Made by a program: the position numbers and the translations under genes. A stretch of DNA of 64,000 bases, taken from positions 520,323 to 584,322 of the forward strand of contig NZ_CP026001.1 of the NCBI RefSeq assembly GCF_003086775.1, written 5' to 3'. The stretch is from Stenotrophomonas sp. ZAC14D1_NAIMI4_1 (GTDB lineage: Bacteria > Pseudomonadota > Gammaproteobacteria > Xanthomonadales > Xanthomonadaceae). This document shows, piece by piece, positions 15,892 to 25,494 of the stretch. The notes beneath the pieces are model-generated. The model was given only the letters and a program-made list of their open reading frames with translations. It was not told where the DNA came from and did not search any database. Every line of letters begins with the position of its first letter. The stretch's first letter is position 1.

Positions 15892-18650
15892 CCCGAGAAA
15901 CCGATGATCCGCTTCTGCTTCATGTCACCCAGCACCCACGACGGCAGCTCGCTTTTGGTGCTGCTGGGGCCGAGGAAGGATTTGCGTTGCGCATGCACGG
16001 TGATCGCGCCAGGCGCATTGACCACGATGTTGCCGTCGGCCACCGTGATGCTGGCCCCCCCCGCAGTGGCGACGTGGAGGGTCTTGCCTGCGGCCAGCTC
16101 GACATGCGCCTGGCCGCTCGCGCCGCGCAGGCCGGCTCGCGCCTGTACGCGGATGGCATCGCTCTGGGCCTGGACTTCGATCTCGCGGGTGCCCGCCACC
16201 AGGGTCAAGGCGGCGGCAGTCCCGCCCGCGCCTGTAGCAGCAGCCGCCAACAGGCCCAGCGACTGGCCTGCGTGCAGCCGGGCCTGCCCCATGACCGTCG
16301 TGTCCGAATGCGCGCCGCTCGCCAGCAGCAGCGCTTCACCACTGCTCCACATGATGCTCTGCCCCGCGACGTGCGCCACACCATCCGGCGCCGCCATCCC
16401 GAGCAGCGGAGCGCCACTGTGGGGAATACGACCCTCGCCGGGCTCGGCACCGTGTTGCGGTGCCTGCGCCACGCCAGCGGCGTACTGCGTTCCGGTTACG
16501 ACGGTCCGGGCGGCTGCCGACATCGCAGCCAGTGGTGCCTGCGTCTGCACCATCCGCGAGCGCTTCACTCCGCGCGCCCCCTCCTGCATCGCCAGCGGAC
16601 TGGTCACATGCGTGCGGGCCGCCTGGGTAAAGCGCTCACCCAGCGTCTGCAGCTGCGTCAGCAGCGCCGAGGGCTGCACGGCCTCGCCAGCGGGGGTGGT
16701 GCCGCCATGGCCATAGGCGGTGAACCACGCCCCGGCAGTACCACGCACCGCACCCCACGCATCGCTGCGCAGTTCGAAACCCGTGCCGCGCAGGCTGCCA
16801 ACGTAGTTGTCGGCCTGGTGCCGCAGATGGCCAAGCGTCAGCTGCGAAACTTCCTGGCTGCTGGCCAGCTGGGCCCGCAGCTGCTGGTTGGAATCATCGA
16901 ACAGCAGGTGGTTGCTGCCTTCGCCACCGTCCCACTCGCGCGAACGGATACCCCAGAGCGCACCGCCGTGGCGATGCGCCTGGTCACCGGCACCCGCGGC
17001 ATGCCACGCCGGCGCCTGGCCACCACTGAGGTTTGCCTGCGCGCTGTTGCGTGCATCGGCCGCCTGCCCGTAGGCGGACAGGTCGCCTTCGCCATTGGCA
17101 CCTGCAGGCGTCGGCGCCACGCCTGCTTCGCCGCGCCCGTTGTACAGCGCCCCGAGCACCAGCGGACGATCAATGTCGCCATCCAGGAAGCCGACCAGCA
17201 CTTCCTGGCCGATGCGCGGCAGGAACTGGCTGCCCACGCCCGGGCCCGCATAGCGCTGCGCCACGCGCAACCAGGCGCTGTCCTGCACGCCGGCGCCCTG
17301 CGCCTGCTGGAAATGGAAGCGCACGCGTACACGGCCGTGGCTGTCGGCATGCAGGTCGCGGCTACCCGCGCCCTGGCCGGCCACCACCACCGCGGTCTGG
17401 TAACCCGGCACCGTGGGGCGCGGATTGAGGCGCGCGCCGGTGCCGTCGATCAGCTGCGGACGCCACGGCGTGGTGCGCTCCACGGCCTGGAAGGTGTTGC
17501 CATATCCCACTGCTTCGGCCTGTGCCCACAGCGGTGCATCCTGCGCATCGCCCGGTGCAACGCCAAGCGCGTCCTCCAGGCTGCGTCGCAGATCGGTCGG
17601 CAGGTTGTTGATGCCTGCATGGTCCACCGCGACGAGAAGGAGCTCGGGCGGGGTGGCGCCCGGCGCCTGCTGCAGGCGCAGCCAGCACCCGGAGTGCAGC
17701 CCACGGACCGTGCCGCGACCCTGCCAGCTGCGGCTGTGGGCCTCACGGGCCTGGGCCTGCAAGCGGGCCTGCCGCGAGGCCGAAGCCGCATCGCTGAAGG
17801 CGTAGGCACCGACCGCATCGAAATCCTCGCGCGGCGACTGGCTGCCGCCACCGTCCATCGGCGCCTGACCGGCCAGCGCACGGACCTGGCGGTAGTCGTC
17901 GCTCTGCAGGTTGACGACGGTGCTGCCAAGGCGACGATGCAGGCCGATGGCCTGCACGCTGTCGCTGGACTCGGTCGCATCACTGCGGTGGAAACGCACA
18001 CCGGCACCCGAACTGGCCGCATCTTCCGGCAGGTCGACGCTGTCTGCGAAGATTTCCATGCCATTGCCGCAGGGCGCATCGTCATCCGCGTACAGCCGCC
18101 AGCCAAGACCTTCTTCGGCCAGCAGGCGCTGCAGGAAATCCAGGTCGCTCTCGCGGTACTGCACGCAGTAGCTGCGCACGCGCTCCTCCAGGAATGCGTC
18201 CATGCCCTCGGCCCATCGCCAGCGGGCGACTGCGGCATGGCCGCCGAGCACCGCATCGACGATCTCGCGGATGCCCTGCTCCTGGAACACGCGGCTGTGC
18301 CGCGCGTACTGCAGCCACCAGGTCCACGAGACCAGCTGCAGGTGGAAACGGGCCAGGCCGCCATCGCTGCCCAGGCAGGACGCGTCCGCAACCAGGCCAC
18401 TGCGTCGCCATTCACCACCATCGGCGCAGCGGGTCACCAGGGTGGCGCGGGTGCCTGGCAGTTCCGCCAGGTCGATGCCCGCATCGGTGCCCAGCAGGGT
18501 CACCTCGGTCCAGGCGTGCTCGCAGAGTGCATCACGCCCCCGCCAGCGTTCGACCGTGCAGGCGGCCAGCGCCTCGTTCTCCAGTCGATACAAACGCTGC
18601 GCATCACCGAGCCCGGCGACTGGCGTCATCACGTAATTCAGCTGATCCAT
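15888..18650 (-). CDS. vgrG: VgrG spike protein 2 (TssI)
   Basis: The 920-residue protein has all VgrG parts: gp27-like N-terminus, gp5-like OB region with the same G-x-Q-F-L-P-R-I-G-Q-E-V-L-V-G-F motif, and a DUF2345 needle. ATG 18650 is chosen over an upstream ATG at 18692 because it matches the length of vgrG1. A middle block from R-N-S-A-Q-A-N-L-S-G-G-Q through the needle start is almost the same as in vgrG1. Its short tail (K-Q-K-R-I-I-G-F-S-G) differs. It heads a long run of same-strand, often overlapping genes: Ivy-like, lysozyme/M23, EF-hand M15, and four small exported proteins. No DUF4123 adaptor is present in this cassette. Confidence 0.95.
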   Translation of the reverse strand: MDQLNYVMTPVAGLGDAQRLYRLENEALAACTVERWRGRDALCEHAWTEVTLLGTDAGIDLAELPGTRATLVTRCADGGEWRRSGLVADASCLGSDGGLARFHLQLVSWTWWLQYARHSRVFQEQGIREIVDAVLGGHAAVARWRWAEGMDAFLEERVRSYCVQYRESDLDFLQRLLAEEGLGWRLYADDDAPCGNGMEIFADSVDLPEDAASSGAGVRFHRSDATESSDSVQAIGLHRRLGSTVVNLQSDDYRQVRALAGQAPMDGGGSQSPREDFDAVGAYAFSDAASASRQARLQAQAREAHSRSWQGRGTVRGLHSGCWLRLQQAPGATPPELLLVAVDHAGINNLPTDLRRSLEDALGVAPGDAQDAPLWAQAEAVGYGNTFQAVERTTPWRPQLIDGTGARLNPRPTVPGYQTAVVVAGQGAGSRDLHADSHGRVRVRFHFQQAQGAGVQDSAWLRVAQRYAGPGVGSQFLPRIGQEVLVGFLDGDIDRPLVLGALYNGRGEAGVAPTPAGANGEGDLSAYGQAADARNSAQANLSGGQAPAWHAAGAGDQAHRHGGALWGIRSREWDGGEGSNHLLFDDSNQQLRAQLASSQEVSQLTLGHLRHQADNYVGSLRGTGFELRSDAWGAVRGTAGAWFTAYGHGGTTPAGEAVQPSALLTQLQTLGERFTQAARTHVTSPLAMQEGARGVKRSRMVQTQAPLAAMSAAARTVVTGTQYAAGVAQAPQHGAEPGEGRIPHSGAPLLGMAAPDGVAHVAGQSIMWSSGEALLLASGAHSDTTVMGQARLHAGQSLGLLAAAATGAGGTAAALTLVAGTREIEVQAQSDAIRVQARAGLRGASGQAHVELAAGKTLHVATAGGASITVADGNIVVNAPGAITVHAQRKSFLGPSSTKSELPSWVLGDMKQKRIIGFSG

Positions 18651-18886
18651 GCCAATTCCAGAGTAAAAAACGTCGACCCACTCACGTGGCACGTCGATTT
18701 CCAGCCGGCGATGCTAGCAGAACAATGCGAGCGTCAATATCACGGCAGACGCGCCCCCTTGAAACTGGGTATTGCGTCACATAATTGACGGCACGGGCAC
18801 TCAAGGCCGCTTTGGTTGCAGCGGACACCGGCGCGCTGTTCACACGCGCGGGCTAGAATCGATCCCAGTCCTCAACGAGACCTGCC
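18651..18886. promoter_or_regulatory. Divergent promoter region between vgrG2 and tssA
   Basis: The 236 bases lie between two divergent starts. On the plus strand TTGAAA (18759-18764) and CATAAT (18780-18785) resemble -35 and -10 boxes, with a short 15-base spacer, about 100 bases upstream of tssA. On the minus strand no clear pair is seen. The assignment rests on sequence likeness only. Confidence 0.35.
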
Positions 18887-19945
18887 ATGCTGGATCAGGA
18901 AGCCCTGCTGGCCCCGATTTCTGACAACGCCCCGACCGGTGAAGACCTGTCGTTCTCCGCCGAGTTTGACCGGATCATCGAAAACCGTCGTGCCGACGAC
19001 CCGACCCTGGATCAGGGCGCGTGGCAGACCGACATCAAATACGCCGACTGGAGCAGCGTCCTGCGCGACGCCAGCGACCTGCTGCAGACGCGAACCAAGG
19101 ATCTGCGGCTGGCAGGCTGGCTGAGCGAGTCAGCCACCCAGCTCGAAGGTTTCCAGGGCCTGGCGGCCGGCTACCGGGTCACCGCCGGCCTTTGCGACCG
19201 CTTCTGGGACGATGTGCACCCGCAGGCGCCGGACGGCGATTTCGAAGAACGCATCGGCAACCTGAGCTGGCTGCTGACCAATTCCCTGCAGTGGCTGCGC
19301 GCCGTCCCGATCATTGCGGCACCGCAGGGCCGCTTCAGCCTGGCCGATTTCGAACACGCCCACGCCCGCGCCAACAGTGGCGAGGACGAGGACGGTCGCC
19401 CGGGGCTGGACATCCTCAATGCGGCGCGCCGCGATACCCAACACGGGTTCTATCGGCAGATGGCCGATGATCTGCCGGACTGCAGCCTGGCCCTGGCCGA
19501 GCTGCAGGCCGCCGTCGACAACCGGCTCGGGCTGGATGGCCCCAGCTTCAGCGCCGTCCGCGAACAGCTGGAGCACCTGCAGCGCACCGTACTGCGCTTC
19601 GCGCGCGAGGCAGGCGTCCTGCTCGATGGCGAAACCCTGCCTGCAGACGACGCGTTCAGCGAGACCGCATTTGCCGATGATGGCCCGTCGTTCGACACGG
19701 CTCCCGTCGCACCGAGCCGCGGCCCGGCCGGCGCTCCAGCCTCACGCAAGGAGGCGCTGCAGCAGCTGCGGCAGGTGGCCGAGTTCTTCCGCCGGACCGA
19801 ACCGCACAGCCCGGTCGCCTACCTGGCCGAAAAAGCCGCACGCTGGGGCGAAATGCCACTGCACGTCTGGCTCAAGCGGGTCATCAAGGACCACAGCACG
19901 CTGGAGCAGATGGAAGAAATGCTGGATGTGAACCCGGAGGATTGA
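18887..19945 (+). CDS. tssA: TssA, baseplate and sheath assembly protein
   Basis: The 352-residue protein opens with the ImpA_N domain: L-L-A-P-I-S-D-N-A-P-T-G-E-D-L at residues 6-20 and a W-x-T-D-I-K-Y-A-D-W segment, then a helical middle. The C-terminal part (about 280-352) has R-K-E-A-L-Q-Q-L-R-Q-V-A-E-F-F-R-R-T-E-P and H-V-W-L-K-R-V-I, which is typical of short TssA proteins. TssA joins baseplate parts and primes tube and sheath growth. It stands alone on the plus strand, divergent from vgrG2, with a GAGA sequence seven bases before the ATG and a strong terminator after the stop. Confidence 0.93.
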   Translation: MLDQEALLAPISDNAPTGEDLSFSAEFDRIIENRRADDPTLDQGAWQTDIKYADWSSVLRDASDLLQTRTKDLRLAGWLSESATQLEGFQGLAAGYRVTAGLCDRFWDDVHPQAPDGDFEERIGNLSWLLTNSLQWLRAVPIIAAPQGRFSLADFEHAHARANSGEDEDGRPGLDILNAARRDTQHGFYRQMADDLPDCSLALAELQAAVDNRLGLDGPSFSAVREQLEHLQRTVLRFAREAGVLLDGETLPADDAFSETAFADDGPSFDTAPVAPSRGPAGAPASRKEALQQLRQVAEFFRRTEPHSPVAYLAEKAARWGEMPLHVWLKRVIKDHSTLEQMEEMLDVNPED

Positions 19946-19971
19946 CCTCCACTCCGGGCACCGCCGCAACG

Positions 19972-19998
19972 GAAGGATCGGGTGATACCCGATCCTTC
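19972..19998. terminator. Bidirectional terminator between tssA and the OmpA-family gene
   Basis: A perfect 12-bp stem, GAAGGATCGGGT, pairs with ACCCGATCCTTC around a three-base loop GAT. It sits between the convergent tssA (ends 19945) and the OmpA-family gene (ends 20004). A short T-rich stretch (ctgcgttta) follows on the plus strand. The location and symmetry fit a terminator shared by both transcripts. Confidence 0.75.
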
Positions 19999-20003
19999 TG
20001 CGT

Positions 20004-20792
20004 TTACTGGATCTTGAATTCGATGCGACGGTTGCGGGCGCGGCCGTCGTTGCTGGTGTTGTCGGCCACCGGCTCGTCCGGCCCCTTGCCCAGCACGTCC
20101 ATGTGGCTGCCCGGGATGCCCTTGGCCATCATGTAGTTCTTCACCGCAAGCGCGCGCCCGTGGCTCAGCGCCAGGTTCGATTCGCGCTGGCCCACGTTGT
20201 CGGTGTGGCCGATGATGAGGAACCGGCTGTCCGGCATCTGCGCCATCTTGGCCACCATTTCGTCCAGGATGCCCATGCCGAACGGGGTCAGGCGGGCACT
20301 GCCACTCTGGAACTCGATGATGCGGTTGGCCAGCGTCTGGTCCAACACGTTCTGCTGGGAACCCAACTTCAGGGCGTTCGTCACCGTGTAGCTGGTATTG
20401 CTGGCCAGGCTGAGGTCGCTGGCGACCTGCTGGCGCAGCGCCTCGTTGCCGACCTCGCCGGTGATGCGCACCGACTGCCCATTGACTTCCAGCTTGCCGG
20501 GCGAGACACGCTTCAGGCCCGGGTTGATCATGCCCGAGACGTAGTCGCCCCAGTTCGGCGGGGTCGCGATCGTCTCCACCTGGATCCGGTCGACCACGCG
20601 ATCGGCGCCGTACACCGCACGCAGGTTGTTCAACAGCTTGGCCTTGGTTGCCTGGTCAGGAACCACACCTTCGATGACCACCGGCCGCTCGGTTGCCGCA
20701 GGCGCGCCCGCGGCGGTGTTCTGCGCGGCCAACGGTGCAGCCGCCAGCAGGAGCGGCAGCAGGAAGTGGAGAGGGTTGCACACGCGCATCAT
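20004..20792 (-). CDS. OmpA-family T6SS envelope protein (TagN/TagL-like)
   Basis: The 262-residue protein has a signal peptide (residues 1-23, ending A-A-Q), a BON-like region (about 38-125, V-V-I-E-G-V-V-P-D-Q), and a C-terminal OmpA domain (about 145-262) with G-H-T-D-N-V-G, N-L-A-L-S-H-G-R-A and the R-N-R-R-I-E-F end. OmpA domains bind peptidoglycan, so it probably anchors or guides the TssJLM complex in the wall. The start overlaps the tagF stop by one base as TGATG, which makes it the last gene of the PAAR, 477-aa, tssM, tagF operon. Confidence 0.85.
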   Translation of the reverse strand: MMRVCNPLHFLLPLLLAAAPLAAQNTAAGAPAATERPVVIEGVVPDQATKAKLLNNLRAVYGADRVVDRIQVETIATPPNWGDYVSGMINPGLKRVSPGKLEVNGQSVRITGEVGNEALRQQVASDLSLASNTSYTVTNALKLGSQQNVLDQTLANRIIEFQSGSARLTPFGMGILDEMVAKMAQMPDSRFLIIGHTDNVGQRESNLALSHGRALAVKNYMMAKGIPGSHMDVLGKGPDEPVADNTSNDGRARNRRIEFKIQ

Positions 20793-21775
20793 CAGGTTCC
20801 CAGGAAAGTCTCGCCGAACAGCTTGCGTGCGGTGGCCAGGGCCAGGTCGTCACGGTCAAGGAAGCTGCCAAAGCGATTGAGGTTGTAGTCGCCACGCATG
20901 TAGTCATCGACCCATTCCGAATGCTGGGTGCGGATCAGGAAATCGCCGGCCTCTGCCGGGTCAAGCACCGCGCGCAACACCTGGCGGTCGGCGCCATTGA
21001 AGCCGACGATCATGCTGGGCGCCGCGTCATTGCGGATCAGCACGGCCAGTTCAAAGTCGCCGCGGGCGACGAAGCTGGACAGCAGGTCGAGCCAGAAGGC
21101 CGCCACCAGCGGGCGATAGGCCGGATCGCGCACCAGCGGGAACACCAGCGCCTTGTCGATGTTGACGTCGCCACCGCTCAGCACCGGCTGCAGCAGCAGC
21201 CCCAATGCCGGCAGCACCTGCCGCAGCGCCACGTCACCGTGGCCGGAATCACGCAGCCGCTGTTCGAGGTCGGCGACCGTGGTGCTTTCCAGGAAGTCCT
21301 GGAAGCTGCCGTTGTAGTCGCTGGGATCGGTGCTGATGCTGAAACGCGCATCAGCGAGCTGCGCCAGCGCCTGTGCGGCATCGCTGTCCTGGCAGGCCTG
21401 GCGTGCAAGGCGGGCCAGGCCCGACCAGGCGTTGGACATCGCCAGCGGGCTGCGGCCAATGAAGGGCAGCGGTTCCGGCGCGTCCAGCCGCAGTGCCGAC
21501 AACAGCGGGAAGCGTCGTTCGGACGCGTCGCGGCTGGGCAGGAAGTGCCCGCACAGCACCATCTTGCTGCGCGAGCCGAGGAAGGCATAGTGGATCTCGG
21601 GCGCTTCGTCGTAGCGCTGCTTCCAGTCCGGGCTCTGGCTCAGCAGCTCCAGGCTTTCCCCGGCCCAGCGGTCGAGCCAGCCGAGCAACTGGTGGTTGTC
21701 GGCCGCGCGGACGAAATCGCCGCGCGAGGGCACCTTGCCGAAATAGGACACGCCTGCACTGACCACCCGGCTCAT
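20792..21775 (-). CDS. tagF: TagF, T6SS-associated regulator
   Basis: The 327-residue protein has the DUF2094 (BMA_A0400) start G-V-S-Y-F-G-K-V-P-S-R-G-D-F-V-R and the following H-Q-L-L-G-W-L-D-R-W, both typical of TagF. In Pseudomonas, TagF acts after translation as a brake on T6SS firing and works through Fha and the PpkA/PppA pair. Those partners are not visible in this window. The ATG overlaps the tssM stop as ATGA and its stop overlaps the OmpA-family start. The length is usual for an unfused TagF. Confidence 0.92.
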   Translation of the reverse strand: MSRVVSAGVSYFGKVPSRGDFVRAADNHQLLGWLDRWAGESLELLSQSPDWKQRYDEAPEIHYAFLGSRSKMVLCGHFLPSRDASERRFPLLSALRLDAPEPLPFIGRSPLAMSNAWSGLARLARQACQDSDAAQALAQLADARFSISTDPSDYNGSFQDFLESTTVADLEQRLRDSGHGDVALRQVLPALGLLLQPVLSGGDVNIDKALVFPLVRDPAYRPLVAAFWLDLLSSFVARGDFELAVLIRNDAAPSMIVGFNGADRQVLRAVLDPAEAGDFLIRTQHSEWVDDYMRGDYNLNRFGSFLDRDDLALATARKLFGETFLGT

Positions 21776-24700
21776 TGTGCGCCTCCTGCGGCCGGAGCCG
21801 GCGCCGCTGCCGGTGCAGCAGTGGGGGCCGCGGGTGCAGCAGGCGCGCCACCGGCGACGCGTTCGGGCAGCTGCAATCCGCGCTGCCAGTCGCCACCACC
21901 CTCGGCGGCTTCACCGGCACGACGCACGATGCGCATCTCCACCGGCACCGACACGCCATTGCCCGTCCAGGTAATGCGGCTGGAATCATCCAGACGCTCG
22001 ACCTGGCCAGCACCCATCAAGCGGTTGACGCCGTTCGAACCCGGCGCGCTGAACACTTCCACCGTCCTGCCATCGCCGGTCACAGCGGTGATCTTCACGC
22101 CCGGCACCTGGCCGACGTTCGGGTACTGCATGGTCGTCCACTGCGGCGGCGTATTGCGATAGCGCAGCACCTGGCCATCGATCTCGATGGTGTACTCCAG
22201 CGCACCGGCAGCAGGCGCAGGCAGGATCTCGAACACCGTGGTGTCCTGTGCCGCACCCGCTGCCGCGCCGCTGACCCAGTTGCCGTAGTTGGCGACCAGG
22301 TCGGCCGACAGGTTGACGCCCTGCCCTGCCCAGCGCCGGGTCTCCAGCAGCGGCCCGCGCTGGATCACCAGCGAACCCAGGGCTTCCTTGTTGAACGCCG
22401 CGATGCTGCCGCTGGCGCCGAACACAGCCGCCACGTCGCTCGGTGCAGCATCGACGTCGGAGTTCAGGTTGAACGGATACTGCTGGCCGATGCGCGCCTT
22501 GAACGGGTCGTACACCTGGGCCTTCCAGGTCTTGTTCACCTCATCCTCGGTCGGCGTGATGAGCGCGCTGAAGGTCTGGGTGAGCGGGCGCAGCAGCAGC
22601 GGCCGCAGGGCGGCGCGCTGCTTCTCGTCCAGGCCGGTCAGCACCTGCTCGTCGACCAGGGCCAGGCCCACGCTCAGCTCGGACCCCTCGTTGCTGAAGG
22701 TGTCCTGCATCAGCTTGCGGGTGCCCACGCCGATCTCGCCCTGGCTCTTGATGGCATTGAGGCGCGCGCGCAGCTTGGCCAGCGTTTCGAAGTAGGCCGT
22801 CATGATGGCCGGCTGGTCGCCGCGCTCGCTGGTCAGCCGCGCGATGCCCTCGAACGCCTTGCCGATCGGGCCGACCGGCTGCGCTGCGGCCGTCGCGGCC
22901 GGATCCTTGCGCAGCACGGTGCGCTGGAACCACGCCACGAAGCCCTTGCGTGCCTTCGTCGAACGCGCCAGTGCCGCCGGGTTGTCCCACACCGTCTCTT
23001 CGTTGATGCGCTCCAGCAGGATGCGCAGCGGCGAATTGGTCGCATCACCCAGCTTGTTGATGCGCGCCACGGCCTCGTCGAAGGTGCTGAATTCAGCCAC
23101 GCTGAGGCCCTGCACGAACTTGCTCCACTCGCGTGCGTAGTCGTTCTTGTACAGGTTGACCAGCTCGCGCGACACATGCTCCGGGCTGCCCGCCAGCGAA
23201 AGATCGCTCTGCTCGGTGGTGCCCAGCACCCAGTCGGTGGTGCTCAGCTGCGTGTTGGCCGCTTCCTTGATCGCGTCCTGCACATAGTCTTCCCAGGCCT
23301 TGCGGGAGAACGCGCCGGAAATGGCGTAGCTGCCATTGATCAGGCGGCCGTTGCGCTCCACGCCGATCAGGTTGTCGACGGTGGTGGTGCCGAAACGGGC
23401 ACCGGCGCGCGCCTTGATCTGCGCATACACGCGCTCCATCGCCGGCTGGCCCTTCATCACCTGGCCCAGCGCCTGGCGCGTATCGGACACCAGCGTGACC
23501 TTGTTCTGCACCTGCGGCCAGCTGGGCTTGCCCGACTGCGCCACGTAGAAGGTCATCAGCTTCTCGGCAGCACGCACCATCTCTTCGCGGCTCATCTGCC
23601 CACGATTGGCTTCCAGCCAGGTGCGCCAGAACAGGGTCAACTGCTGCGACAGGTGGGCGCCTTCCACATACTTCGGGTTACCCAGCATCAGGTAGGTCTT
23701 GAGCGCGTTGTAGGCGTCGTTGGTGCTGGTCGGCGATGCGTTCTGGTACAGCACCTCGCTGTCGGCGGCGGCACCAGTGCCCTGCCCCAGCTTGTCGCGC
23801 TCGGCGACCACCTGGCCCAGGTAGTTCTCCAGGTTGGAGACGGTCGGCGCCAGCATCACCTGCTGCATGCCGTGGTTGTACTCACGCAGCAGCTTTTCGC
23901 GGATCGCCGTGCCCTGGTACAGGCCCAGGTGGGTGGTGATGCCGCCCTCCTTGCCGTAGCGGTCCAGCTGCTCCATGCGGTCCTGCAGCAGCAGCAGCGC
24001 ATCGATGCGTGACTTCAGGTCCATGCGGTCCTTCTGCACGCGCACGGCCTGGTCCAGATCCTTGGTGGCGTTGGCCACCAGCTGCGCATTGGTTGTGTAG
24101 GACCAGGTCCACAGGCCCAGCGCCAGCGCCAGCACGCCCACGGCACCGAGGAACACGCCATAGCGCAGGCGGTTCTGGTGCGGGCTCGAATACTGCCGGA
24201 CCAGCTCCTTGTCGGCAAAGATGACCTTGCGGAACAGATCCTTGAGGAAGAACGCGGTGTGCCCGGTGGGTGCTTCGTCCACGTTCGAGCCGCGCTGCAG
24301 CGCGAACTGGCGGCCGACGCGCTCGGATGCATGGTGCACCGAACGGCCCTCCTGCAGCGCGCTGGAGAAGTAGAAGCCGCGGAACACCGGCTTGAACTGG
24401 TAGGGGTTGTCTTCGAACAGGGTGGCGATGAAGGTGCGCAGCGCCGGCTTGATGCCCACGAATTCCAACGGCAGCGACAGCAGGCCCGGCGAGACGTCGC
24501 GGCCGCGCTGCATCGCCATGTGGGTCAGGCTCATTTCCTTGATGCCTTCGGCCAGCTCATCGAAATGGCTGTCGAACGCATTCAGCGCGTCGCCCTGCTG
24601 CTGCACGTCGAAGGGCAGCGTCGCGCCCCACACATGCTCGCGCTCGGCCGGATCCAGGTTATGGAAGAACTCGCTGAAGCCGGCCACCAGGTCGGCCTTG

Positions 24701-25479
24701 GTGAACAGCACATACACCGGCGCGAACACTTCCAGCCGCTCGGTGATTTCCTGCACGCGCTGGCGCAGGTTCTTGGCCAGCTCGATGGCGAACTCCGGCT
24801 TGCTGCCGGACAGCTCGGCCAGGCTGGCGGCGATGATCACGCCGTTGATGGGCGCGCGCGGACGGTTCTTCTTCAGCAGGCCCAGGAAGGTCAACCATTC
24901 CATGCGGTCTTCAACGCTGACCGAGTAACGGCCGGCGGTATCCAGCACGATGCCGTTGGTGGTGAAGTACCAGTCGCAGTTGCGCGTGCCACCGATGCCC
25001 TGCACCACGTTGCCGCGGTTGTCCTCGAACGGGAACTGCAGGCCGGAATTGAGGATCGCCGTGCTCTTGCCCGCCGCCGGATTGCCGATGATCACGTACC
25101 AGGGCAGCTCGTACAGCGCCGCGCTCCCCTTCAGCACGCCCATCCGCGAGGACTTGATCTGCTTGACCGCGTCCATCATGCGCGTGCGCAGGGCCTCGGT
25201 GTCGGCACGCTGCGCGGGTTGCGCACCGGCCACCGCCTTGTCCGCCTCGTCCTTGACCATCGCCTCCACGCGCTTCGCAGCGCGGCGGGCCAGGATCCGC
25301 TTGATGATCCACACCAGCAGCGCCAGCACCAGCAGGCCAGCCAGCACGATCGCCACCCAGATCCCGATCTGCCGGGCTTCGGCCTCACCGTAGTGCGCCA
25401 GCGCCGCGGCACCAACCAGGCCGACCACCAGCCAGAGGCGGTAGTCACGCAGGTAGTAGCTGAAATTGCTCAAACTCAT
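21772..25479 (-). CDS. tssM: TssM, inner-membrane IcmF-family component
   Basis: The 1235-residue protein has two hydrophobic segments near residues 15-30 and 38-58, a Walker A motif I-G-N-P-A-A-G-K-S-T at 131-140, and a third membrane segment near 430-450 (L-G-A-V-G-V-L-A-L-A-L-G). The large C-terminal part is periplasmic and ends in an Ala/Pro-rich tail. TssM forms the transenvelope channel with TssL and TssJ. The intact Walker motif suggests NTP binding is kept. It is 15 bases after the 477-aa gene and overlaps tagF by four bases. Confidence 0.96.
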   Translation of the reverse strand: MSLSNFSYYLRDYRLWLVVGLVGAAALAHYGEAEARQIGIWVAIVLAGLLVLALLVWIIKRILARRAAKRVEAMVKDEADKAVAGAQPAQRADTEALRTRMMDAVKQIKSSRMGVLKGSAALYELPWYVIIGNPAAGKSTAILNSGLQFPFEDNRGNVVQGIGGTRNCDWYFTTNGIVLDTAGRYSVSVEDRMEWLTFLGLLKKNRPRAPINGVIIAASLAELSGSKPEFAIELAKNLRQRVQEITERLEVFAPVYVLFTKADLVAGFSEFFHNLDPAEREHVWGATLPFDVQQQGDALNAFDSHFDELAEGIKEMSLTHMAMQRGRDVSPGLLSLPLEFVGIKPALRTFIATLFEDNPYQFKPVFRGFYFSSALQEGRSVHHASERVGRQFALQRGSNVDEAPTGHTAFFLKDLFRKVIFADKELVRQYSSPHQNRLRYGVFLGAVGVLALALGLWTWSYTTNAQLVANATKDLDQAVRVQKDRMDLKSRIDALLLLQDRMEQLDRYGKEGGITTHLGLYQGTAIREKLLREYNHGMQQVMLAPTVSNLENYLGQVVAERDKLGQGTGAAADSEVLYQNASPTSTNDAYNALKTYLMLGNPKYVEGAHLSQQLTLFWRTWLEANRGQMSREEMVRAAEKLMTFYVAQSGKPSWPQVQNKVTLVSDTRQALGQVMKGQPAMERVYAQIKARAGARFGTTTVDNLIGVERNGRLINGSYAISGAFSRKAWEDYVQDAIKEAANTQLSTTDWVLGTTEQSDLSLAGSPEHVSRELVNLYKNDYAREWSKFVQGLSVAEFSTFDEAVARINKLGDATNSPLRILLERINEETVWDNPAALARSTKARKGFVAWFQRTVLRKDPAATAAAQPVGPIGKAFEGIARLTSERGDQPAIMTAYFETLAKLRARLNAIKSQGEIGVGTRKLMQDTFSNEGSELSVGLALVDEQVLTGLDEKQRAALRPLLLRPLTQTFSALITPTEDEVNKTWKAQVYDPFKARIGQQYPFNLNSDVDAAPSDVAAVFGASGSIAAFNKEALGSLVIQRGPLLETRRWAGQGVNLSADLVANYGNWVSGAAAGAAQDTTVFEILPAPAAGALEYTIEIDGQVLRYRNTPPQWTTMQYPNVGQVPGVKITAVTGDGRTVEVFSAPGSNGVNRLMGAGQVERLDDSSRITWTGNGVSVPVEMRIVRRAGEAAEGGGDWQRGLQLPERVAGGAPAAPAAPTAAPAAAPAPAAGGAQ

Positions 25480-25494
25480 GCAGGGGTCCAGGGG

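Noticed and set aside
15270..18788. A 1172-codon open frame on the plus strand
   Set aside because: It is the mirror frame of vgrG2 and its neighbours; composition is that of a shadow frame.
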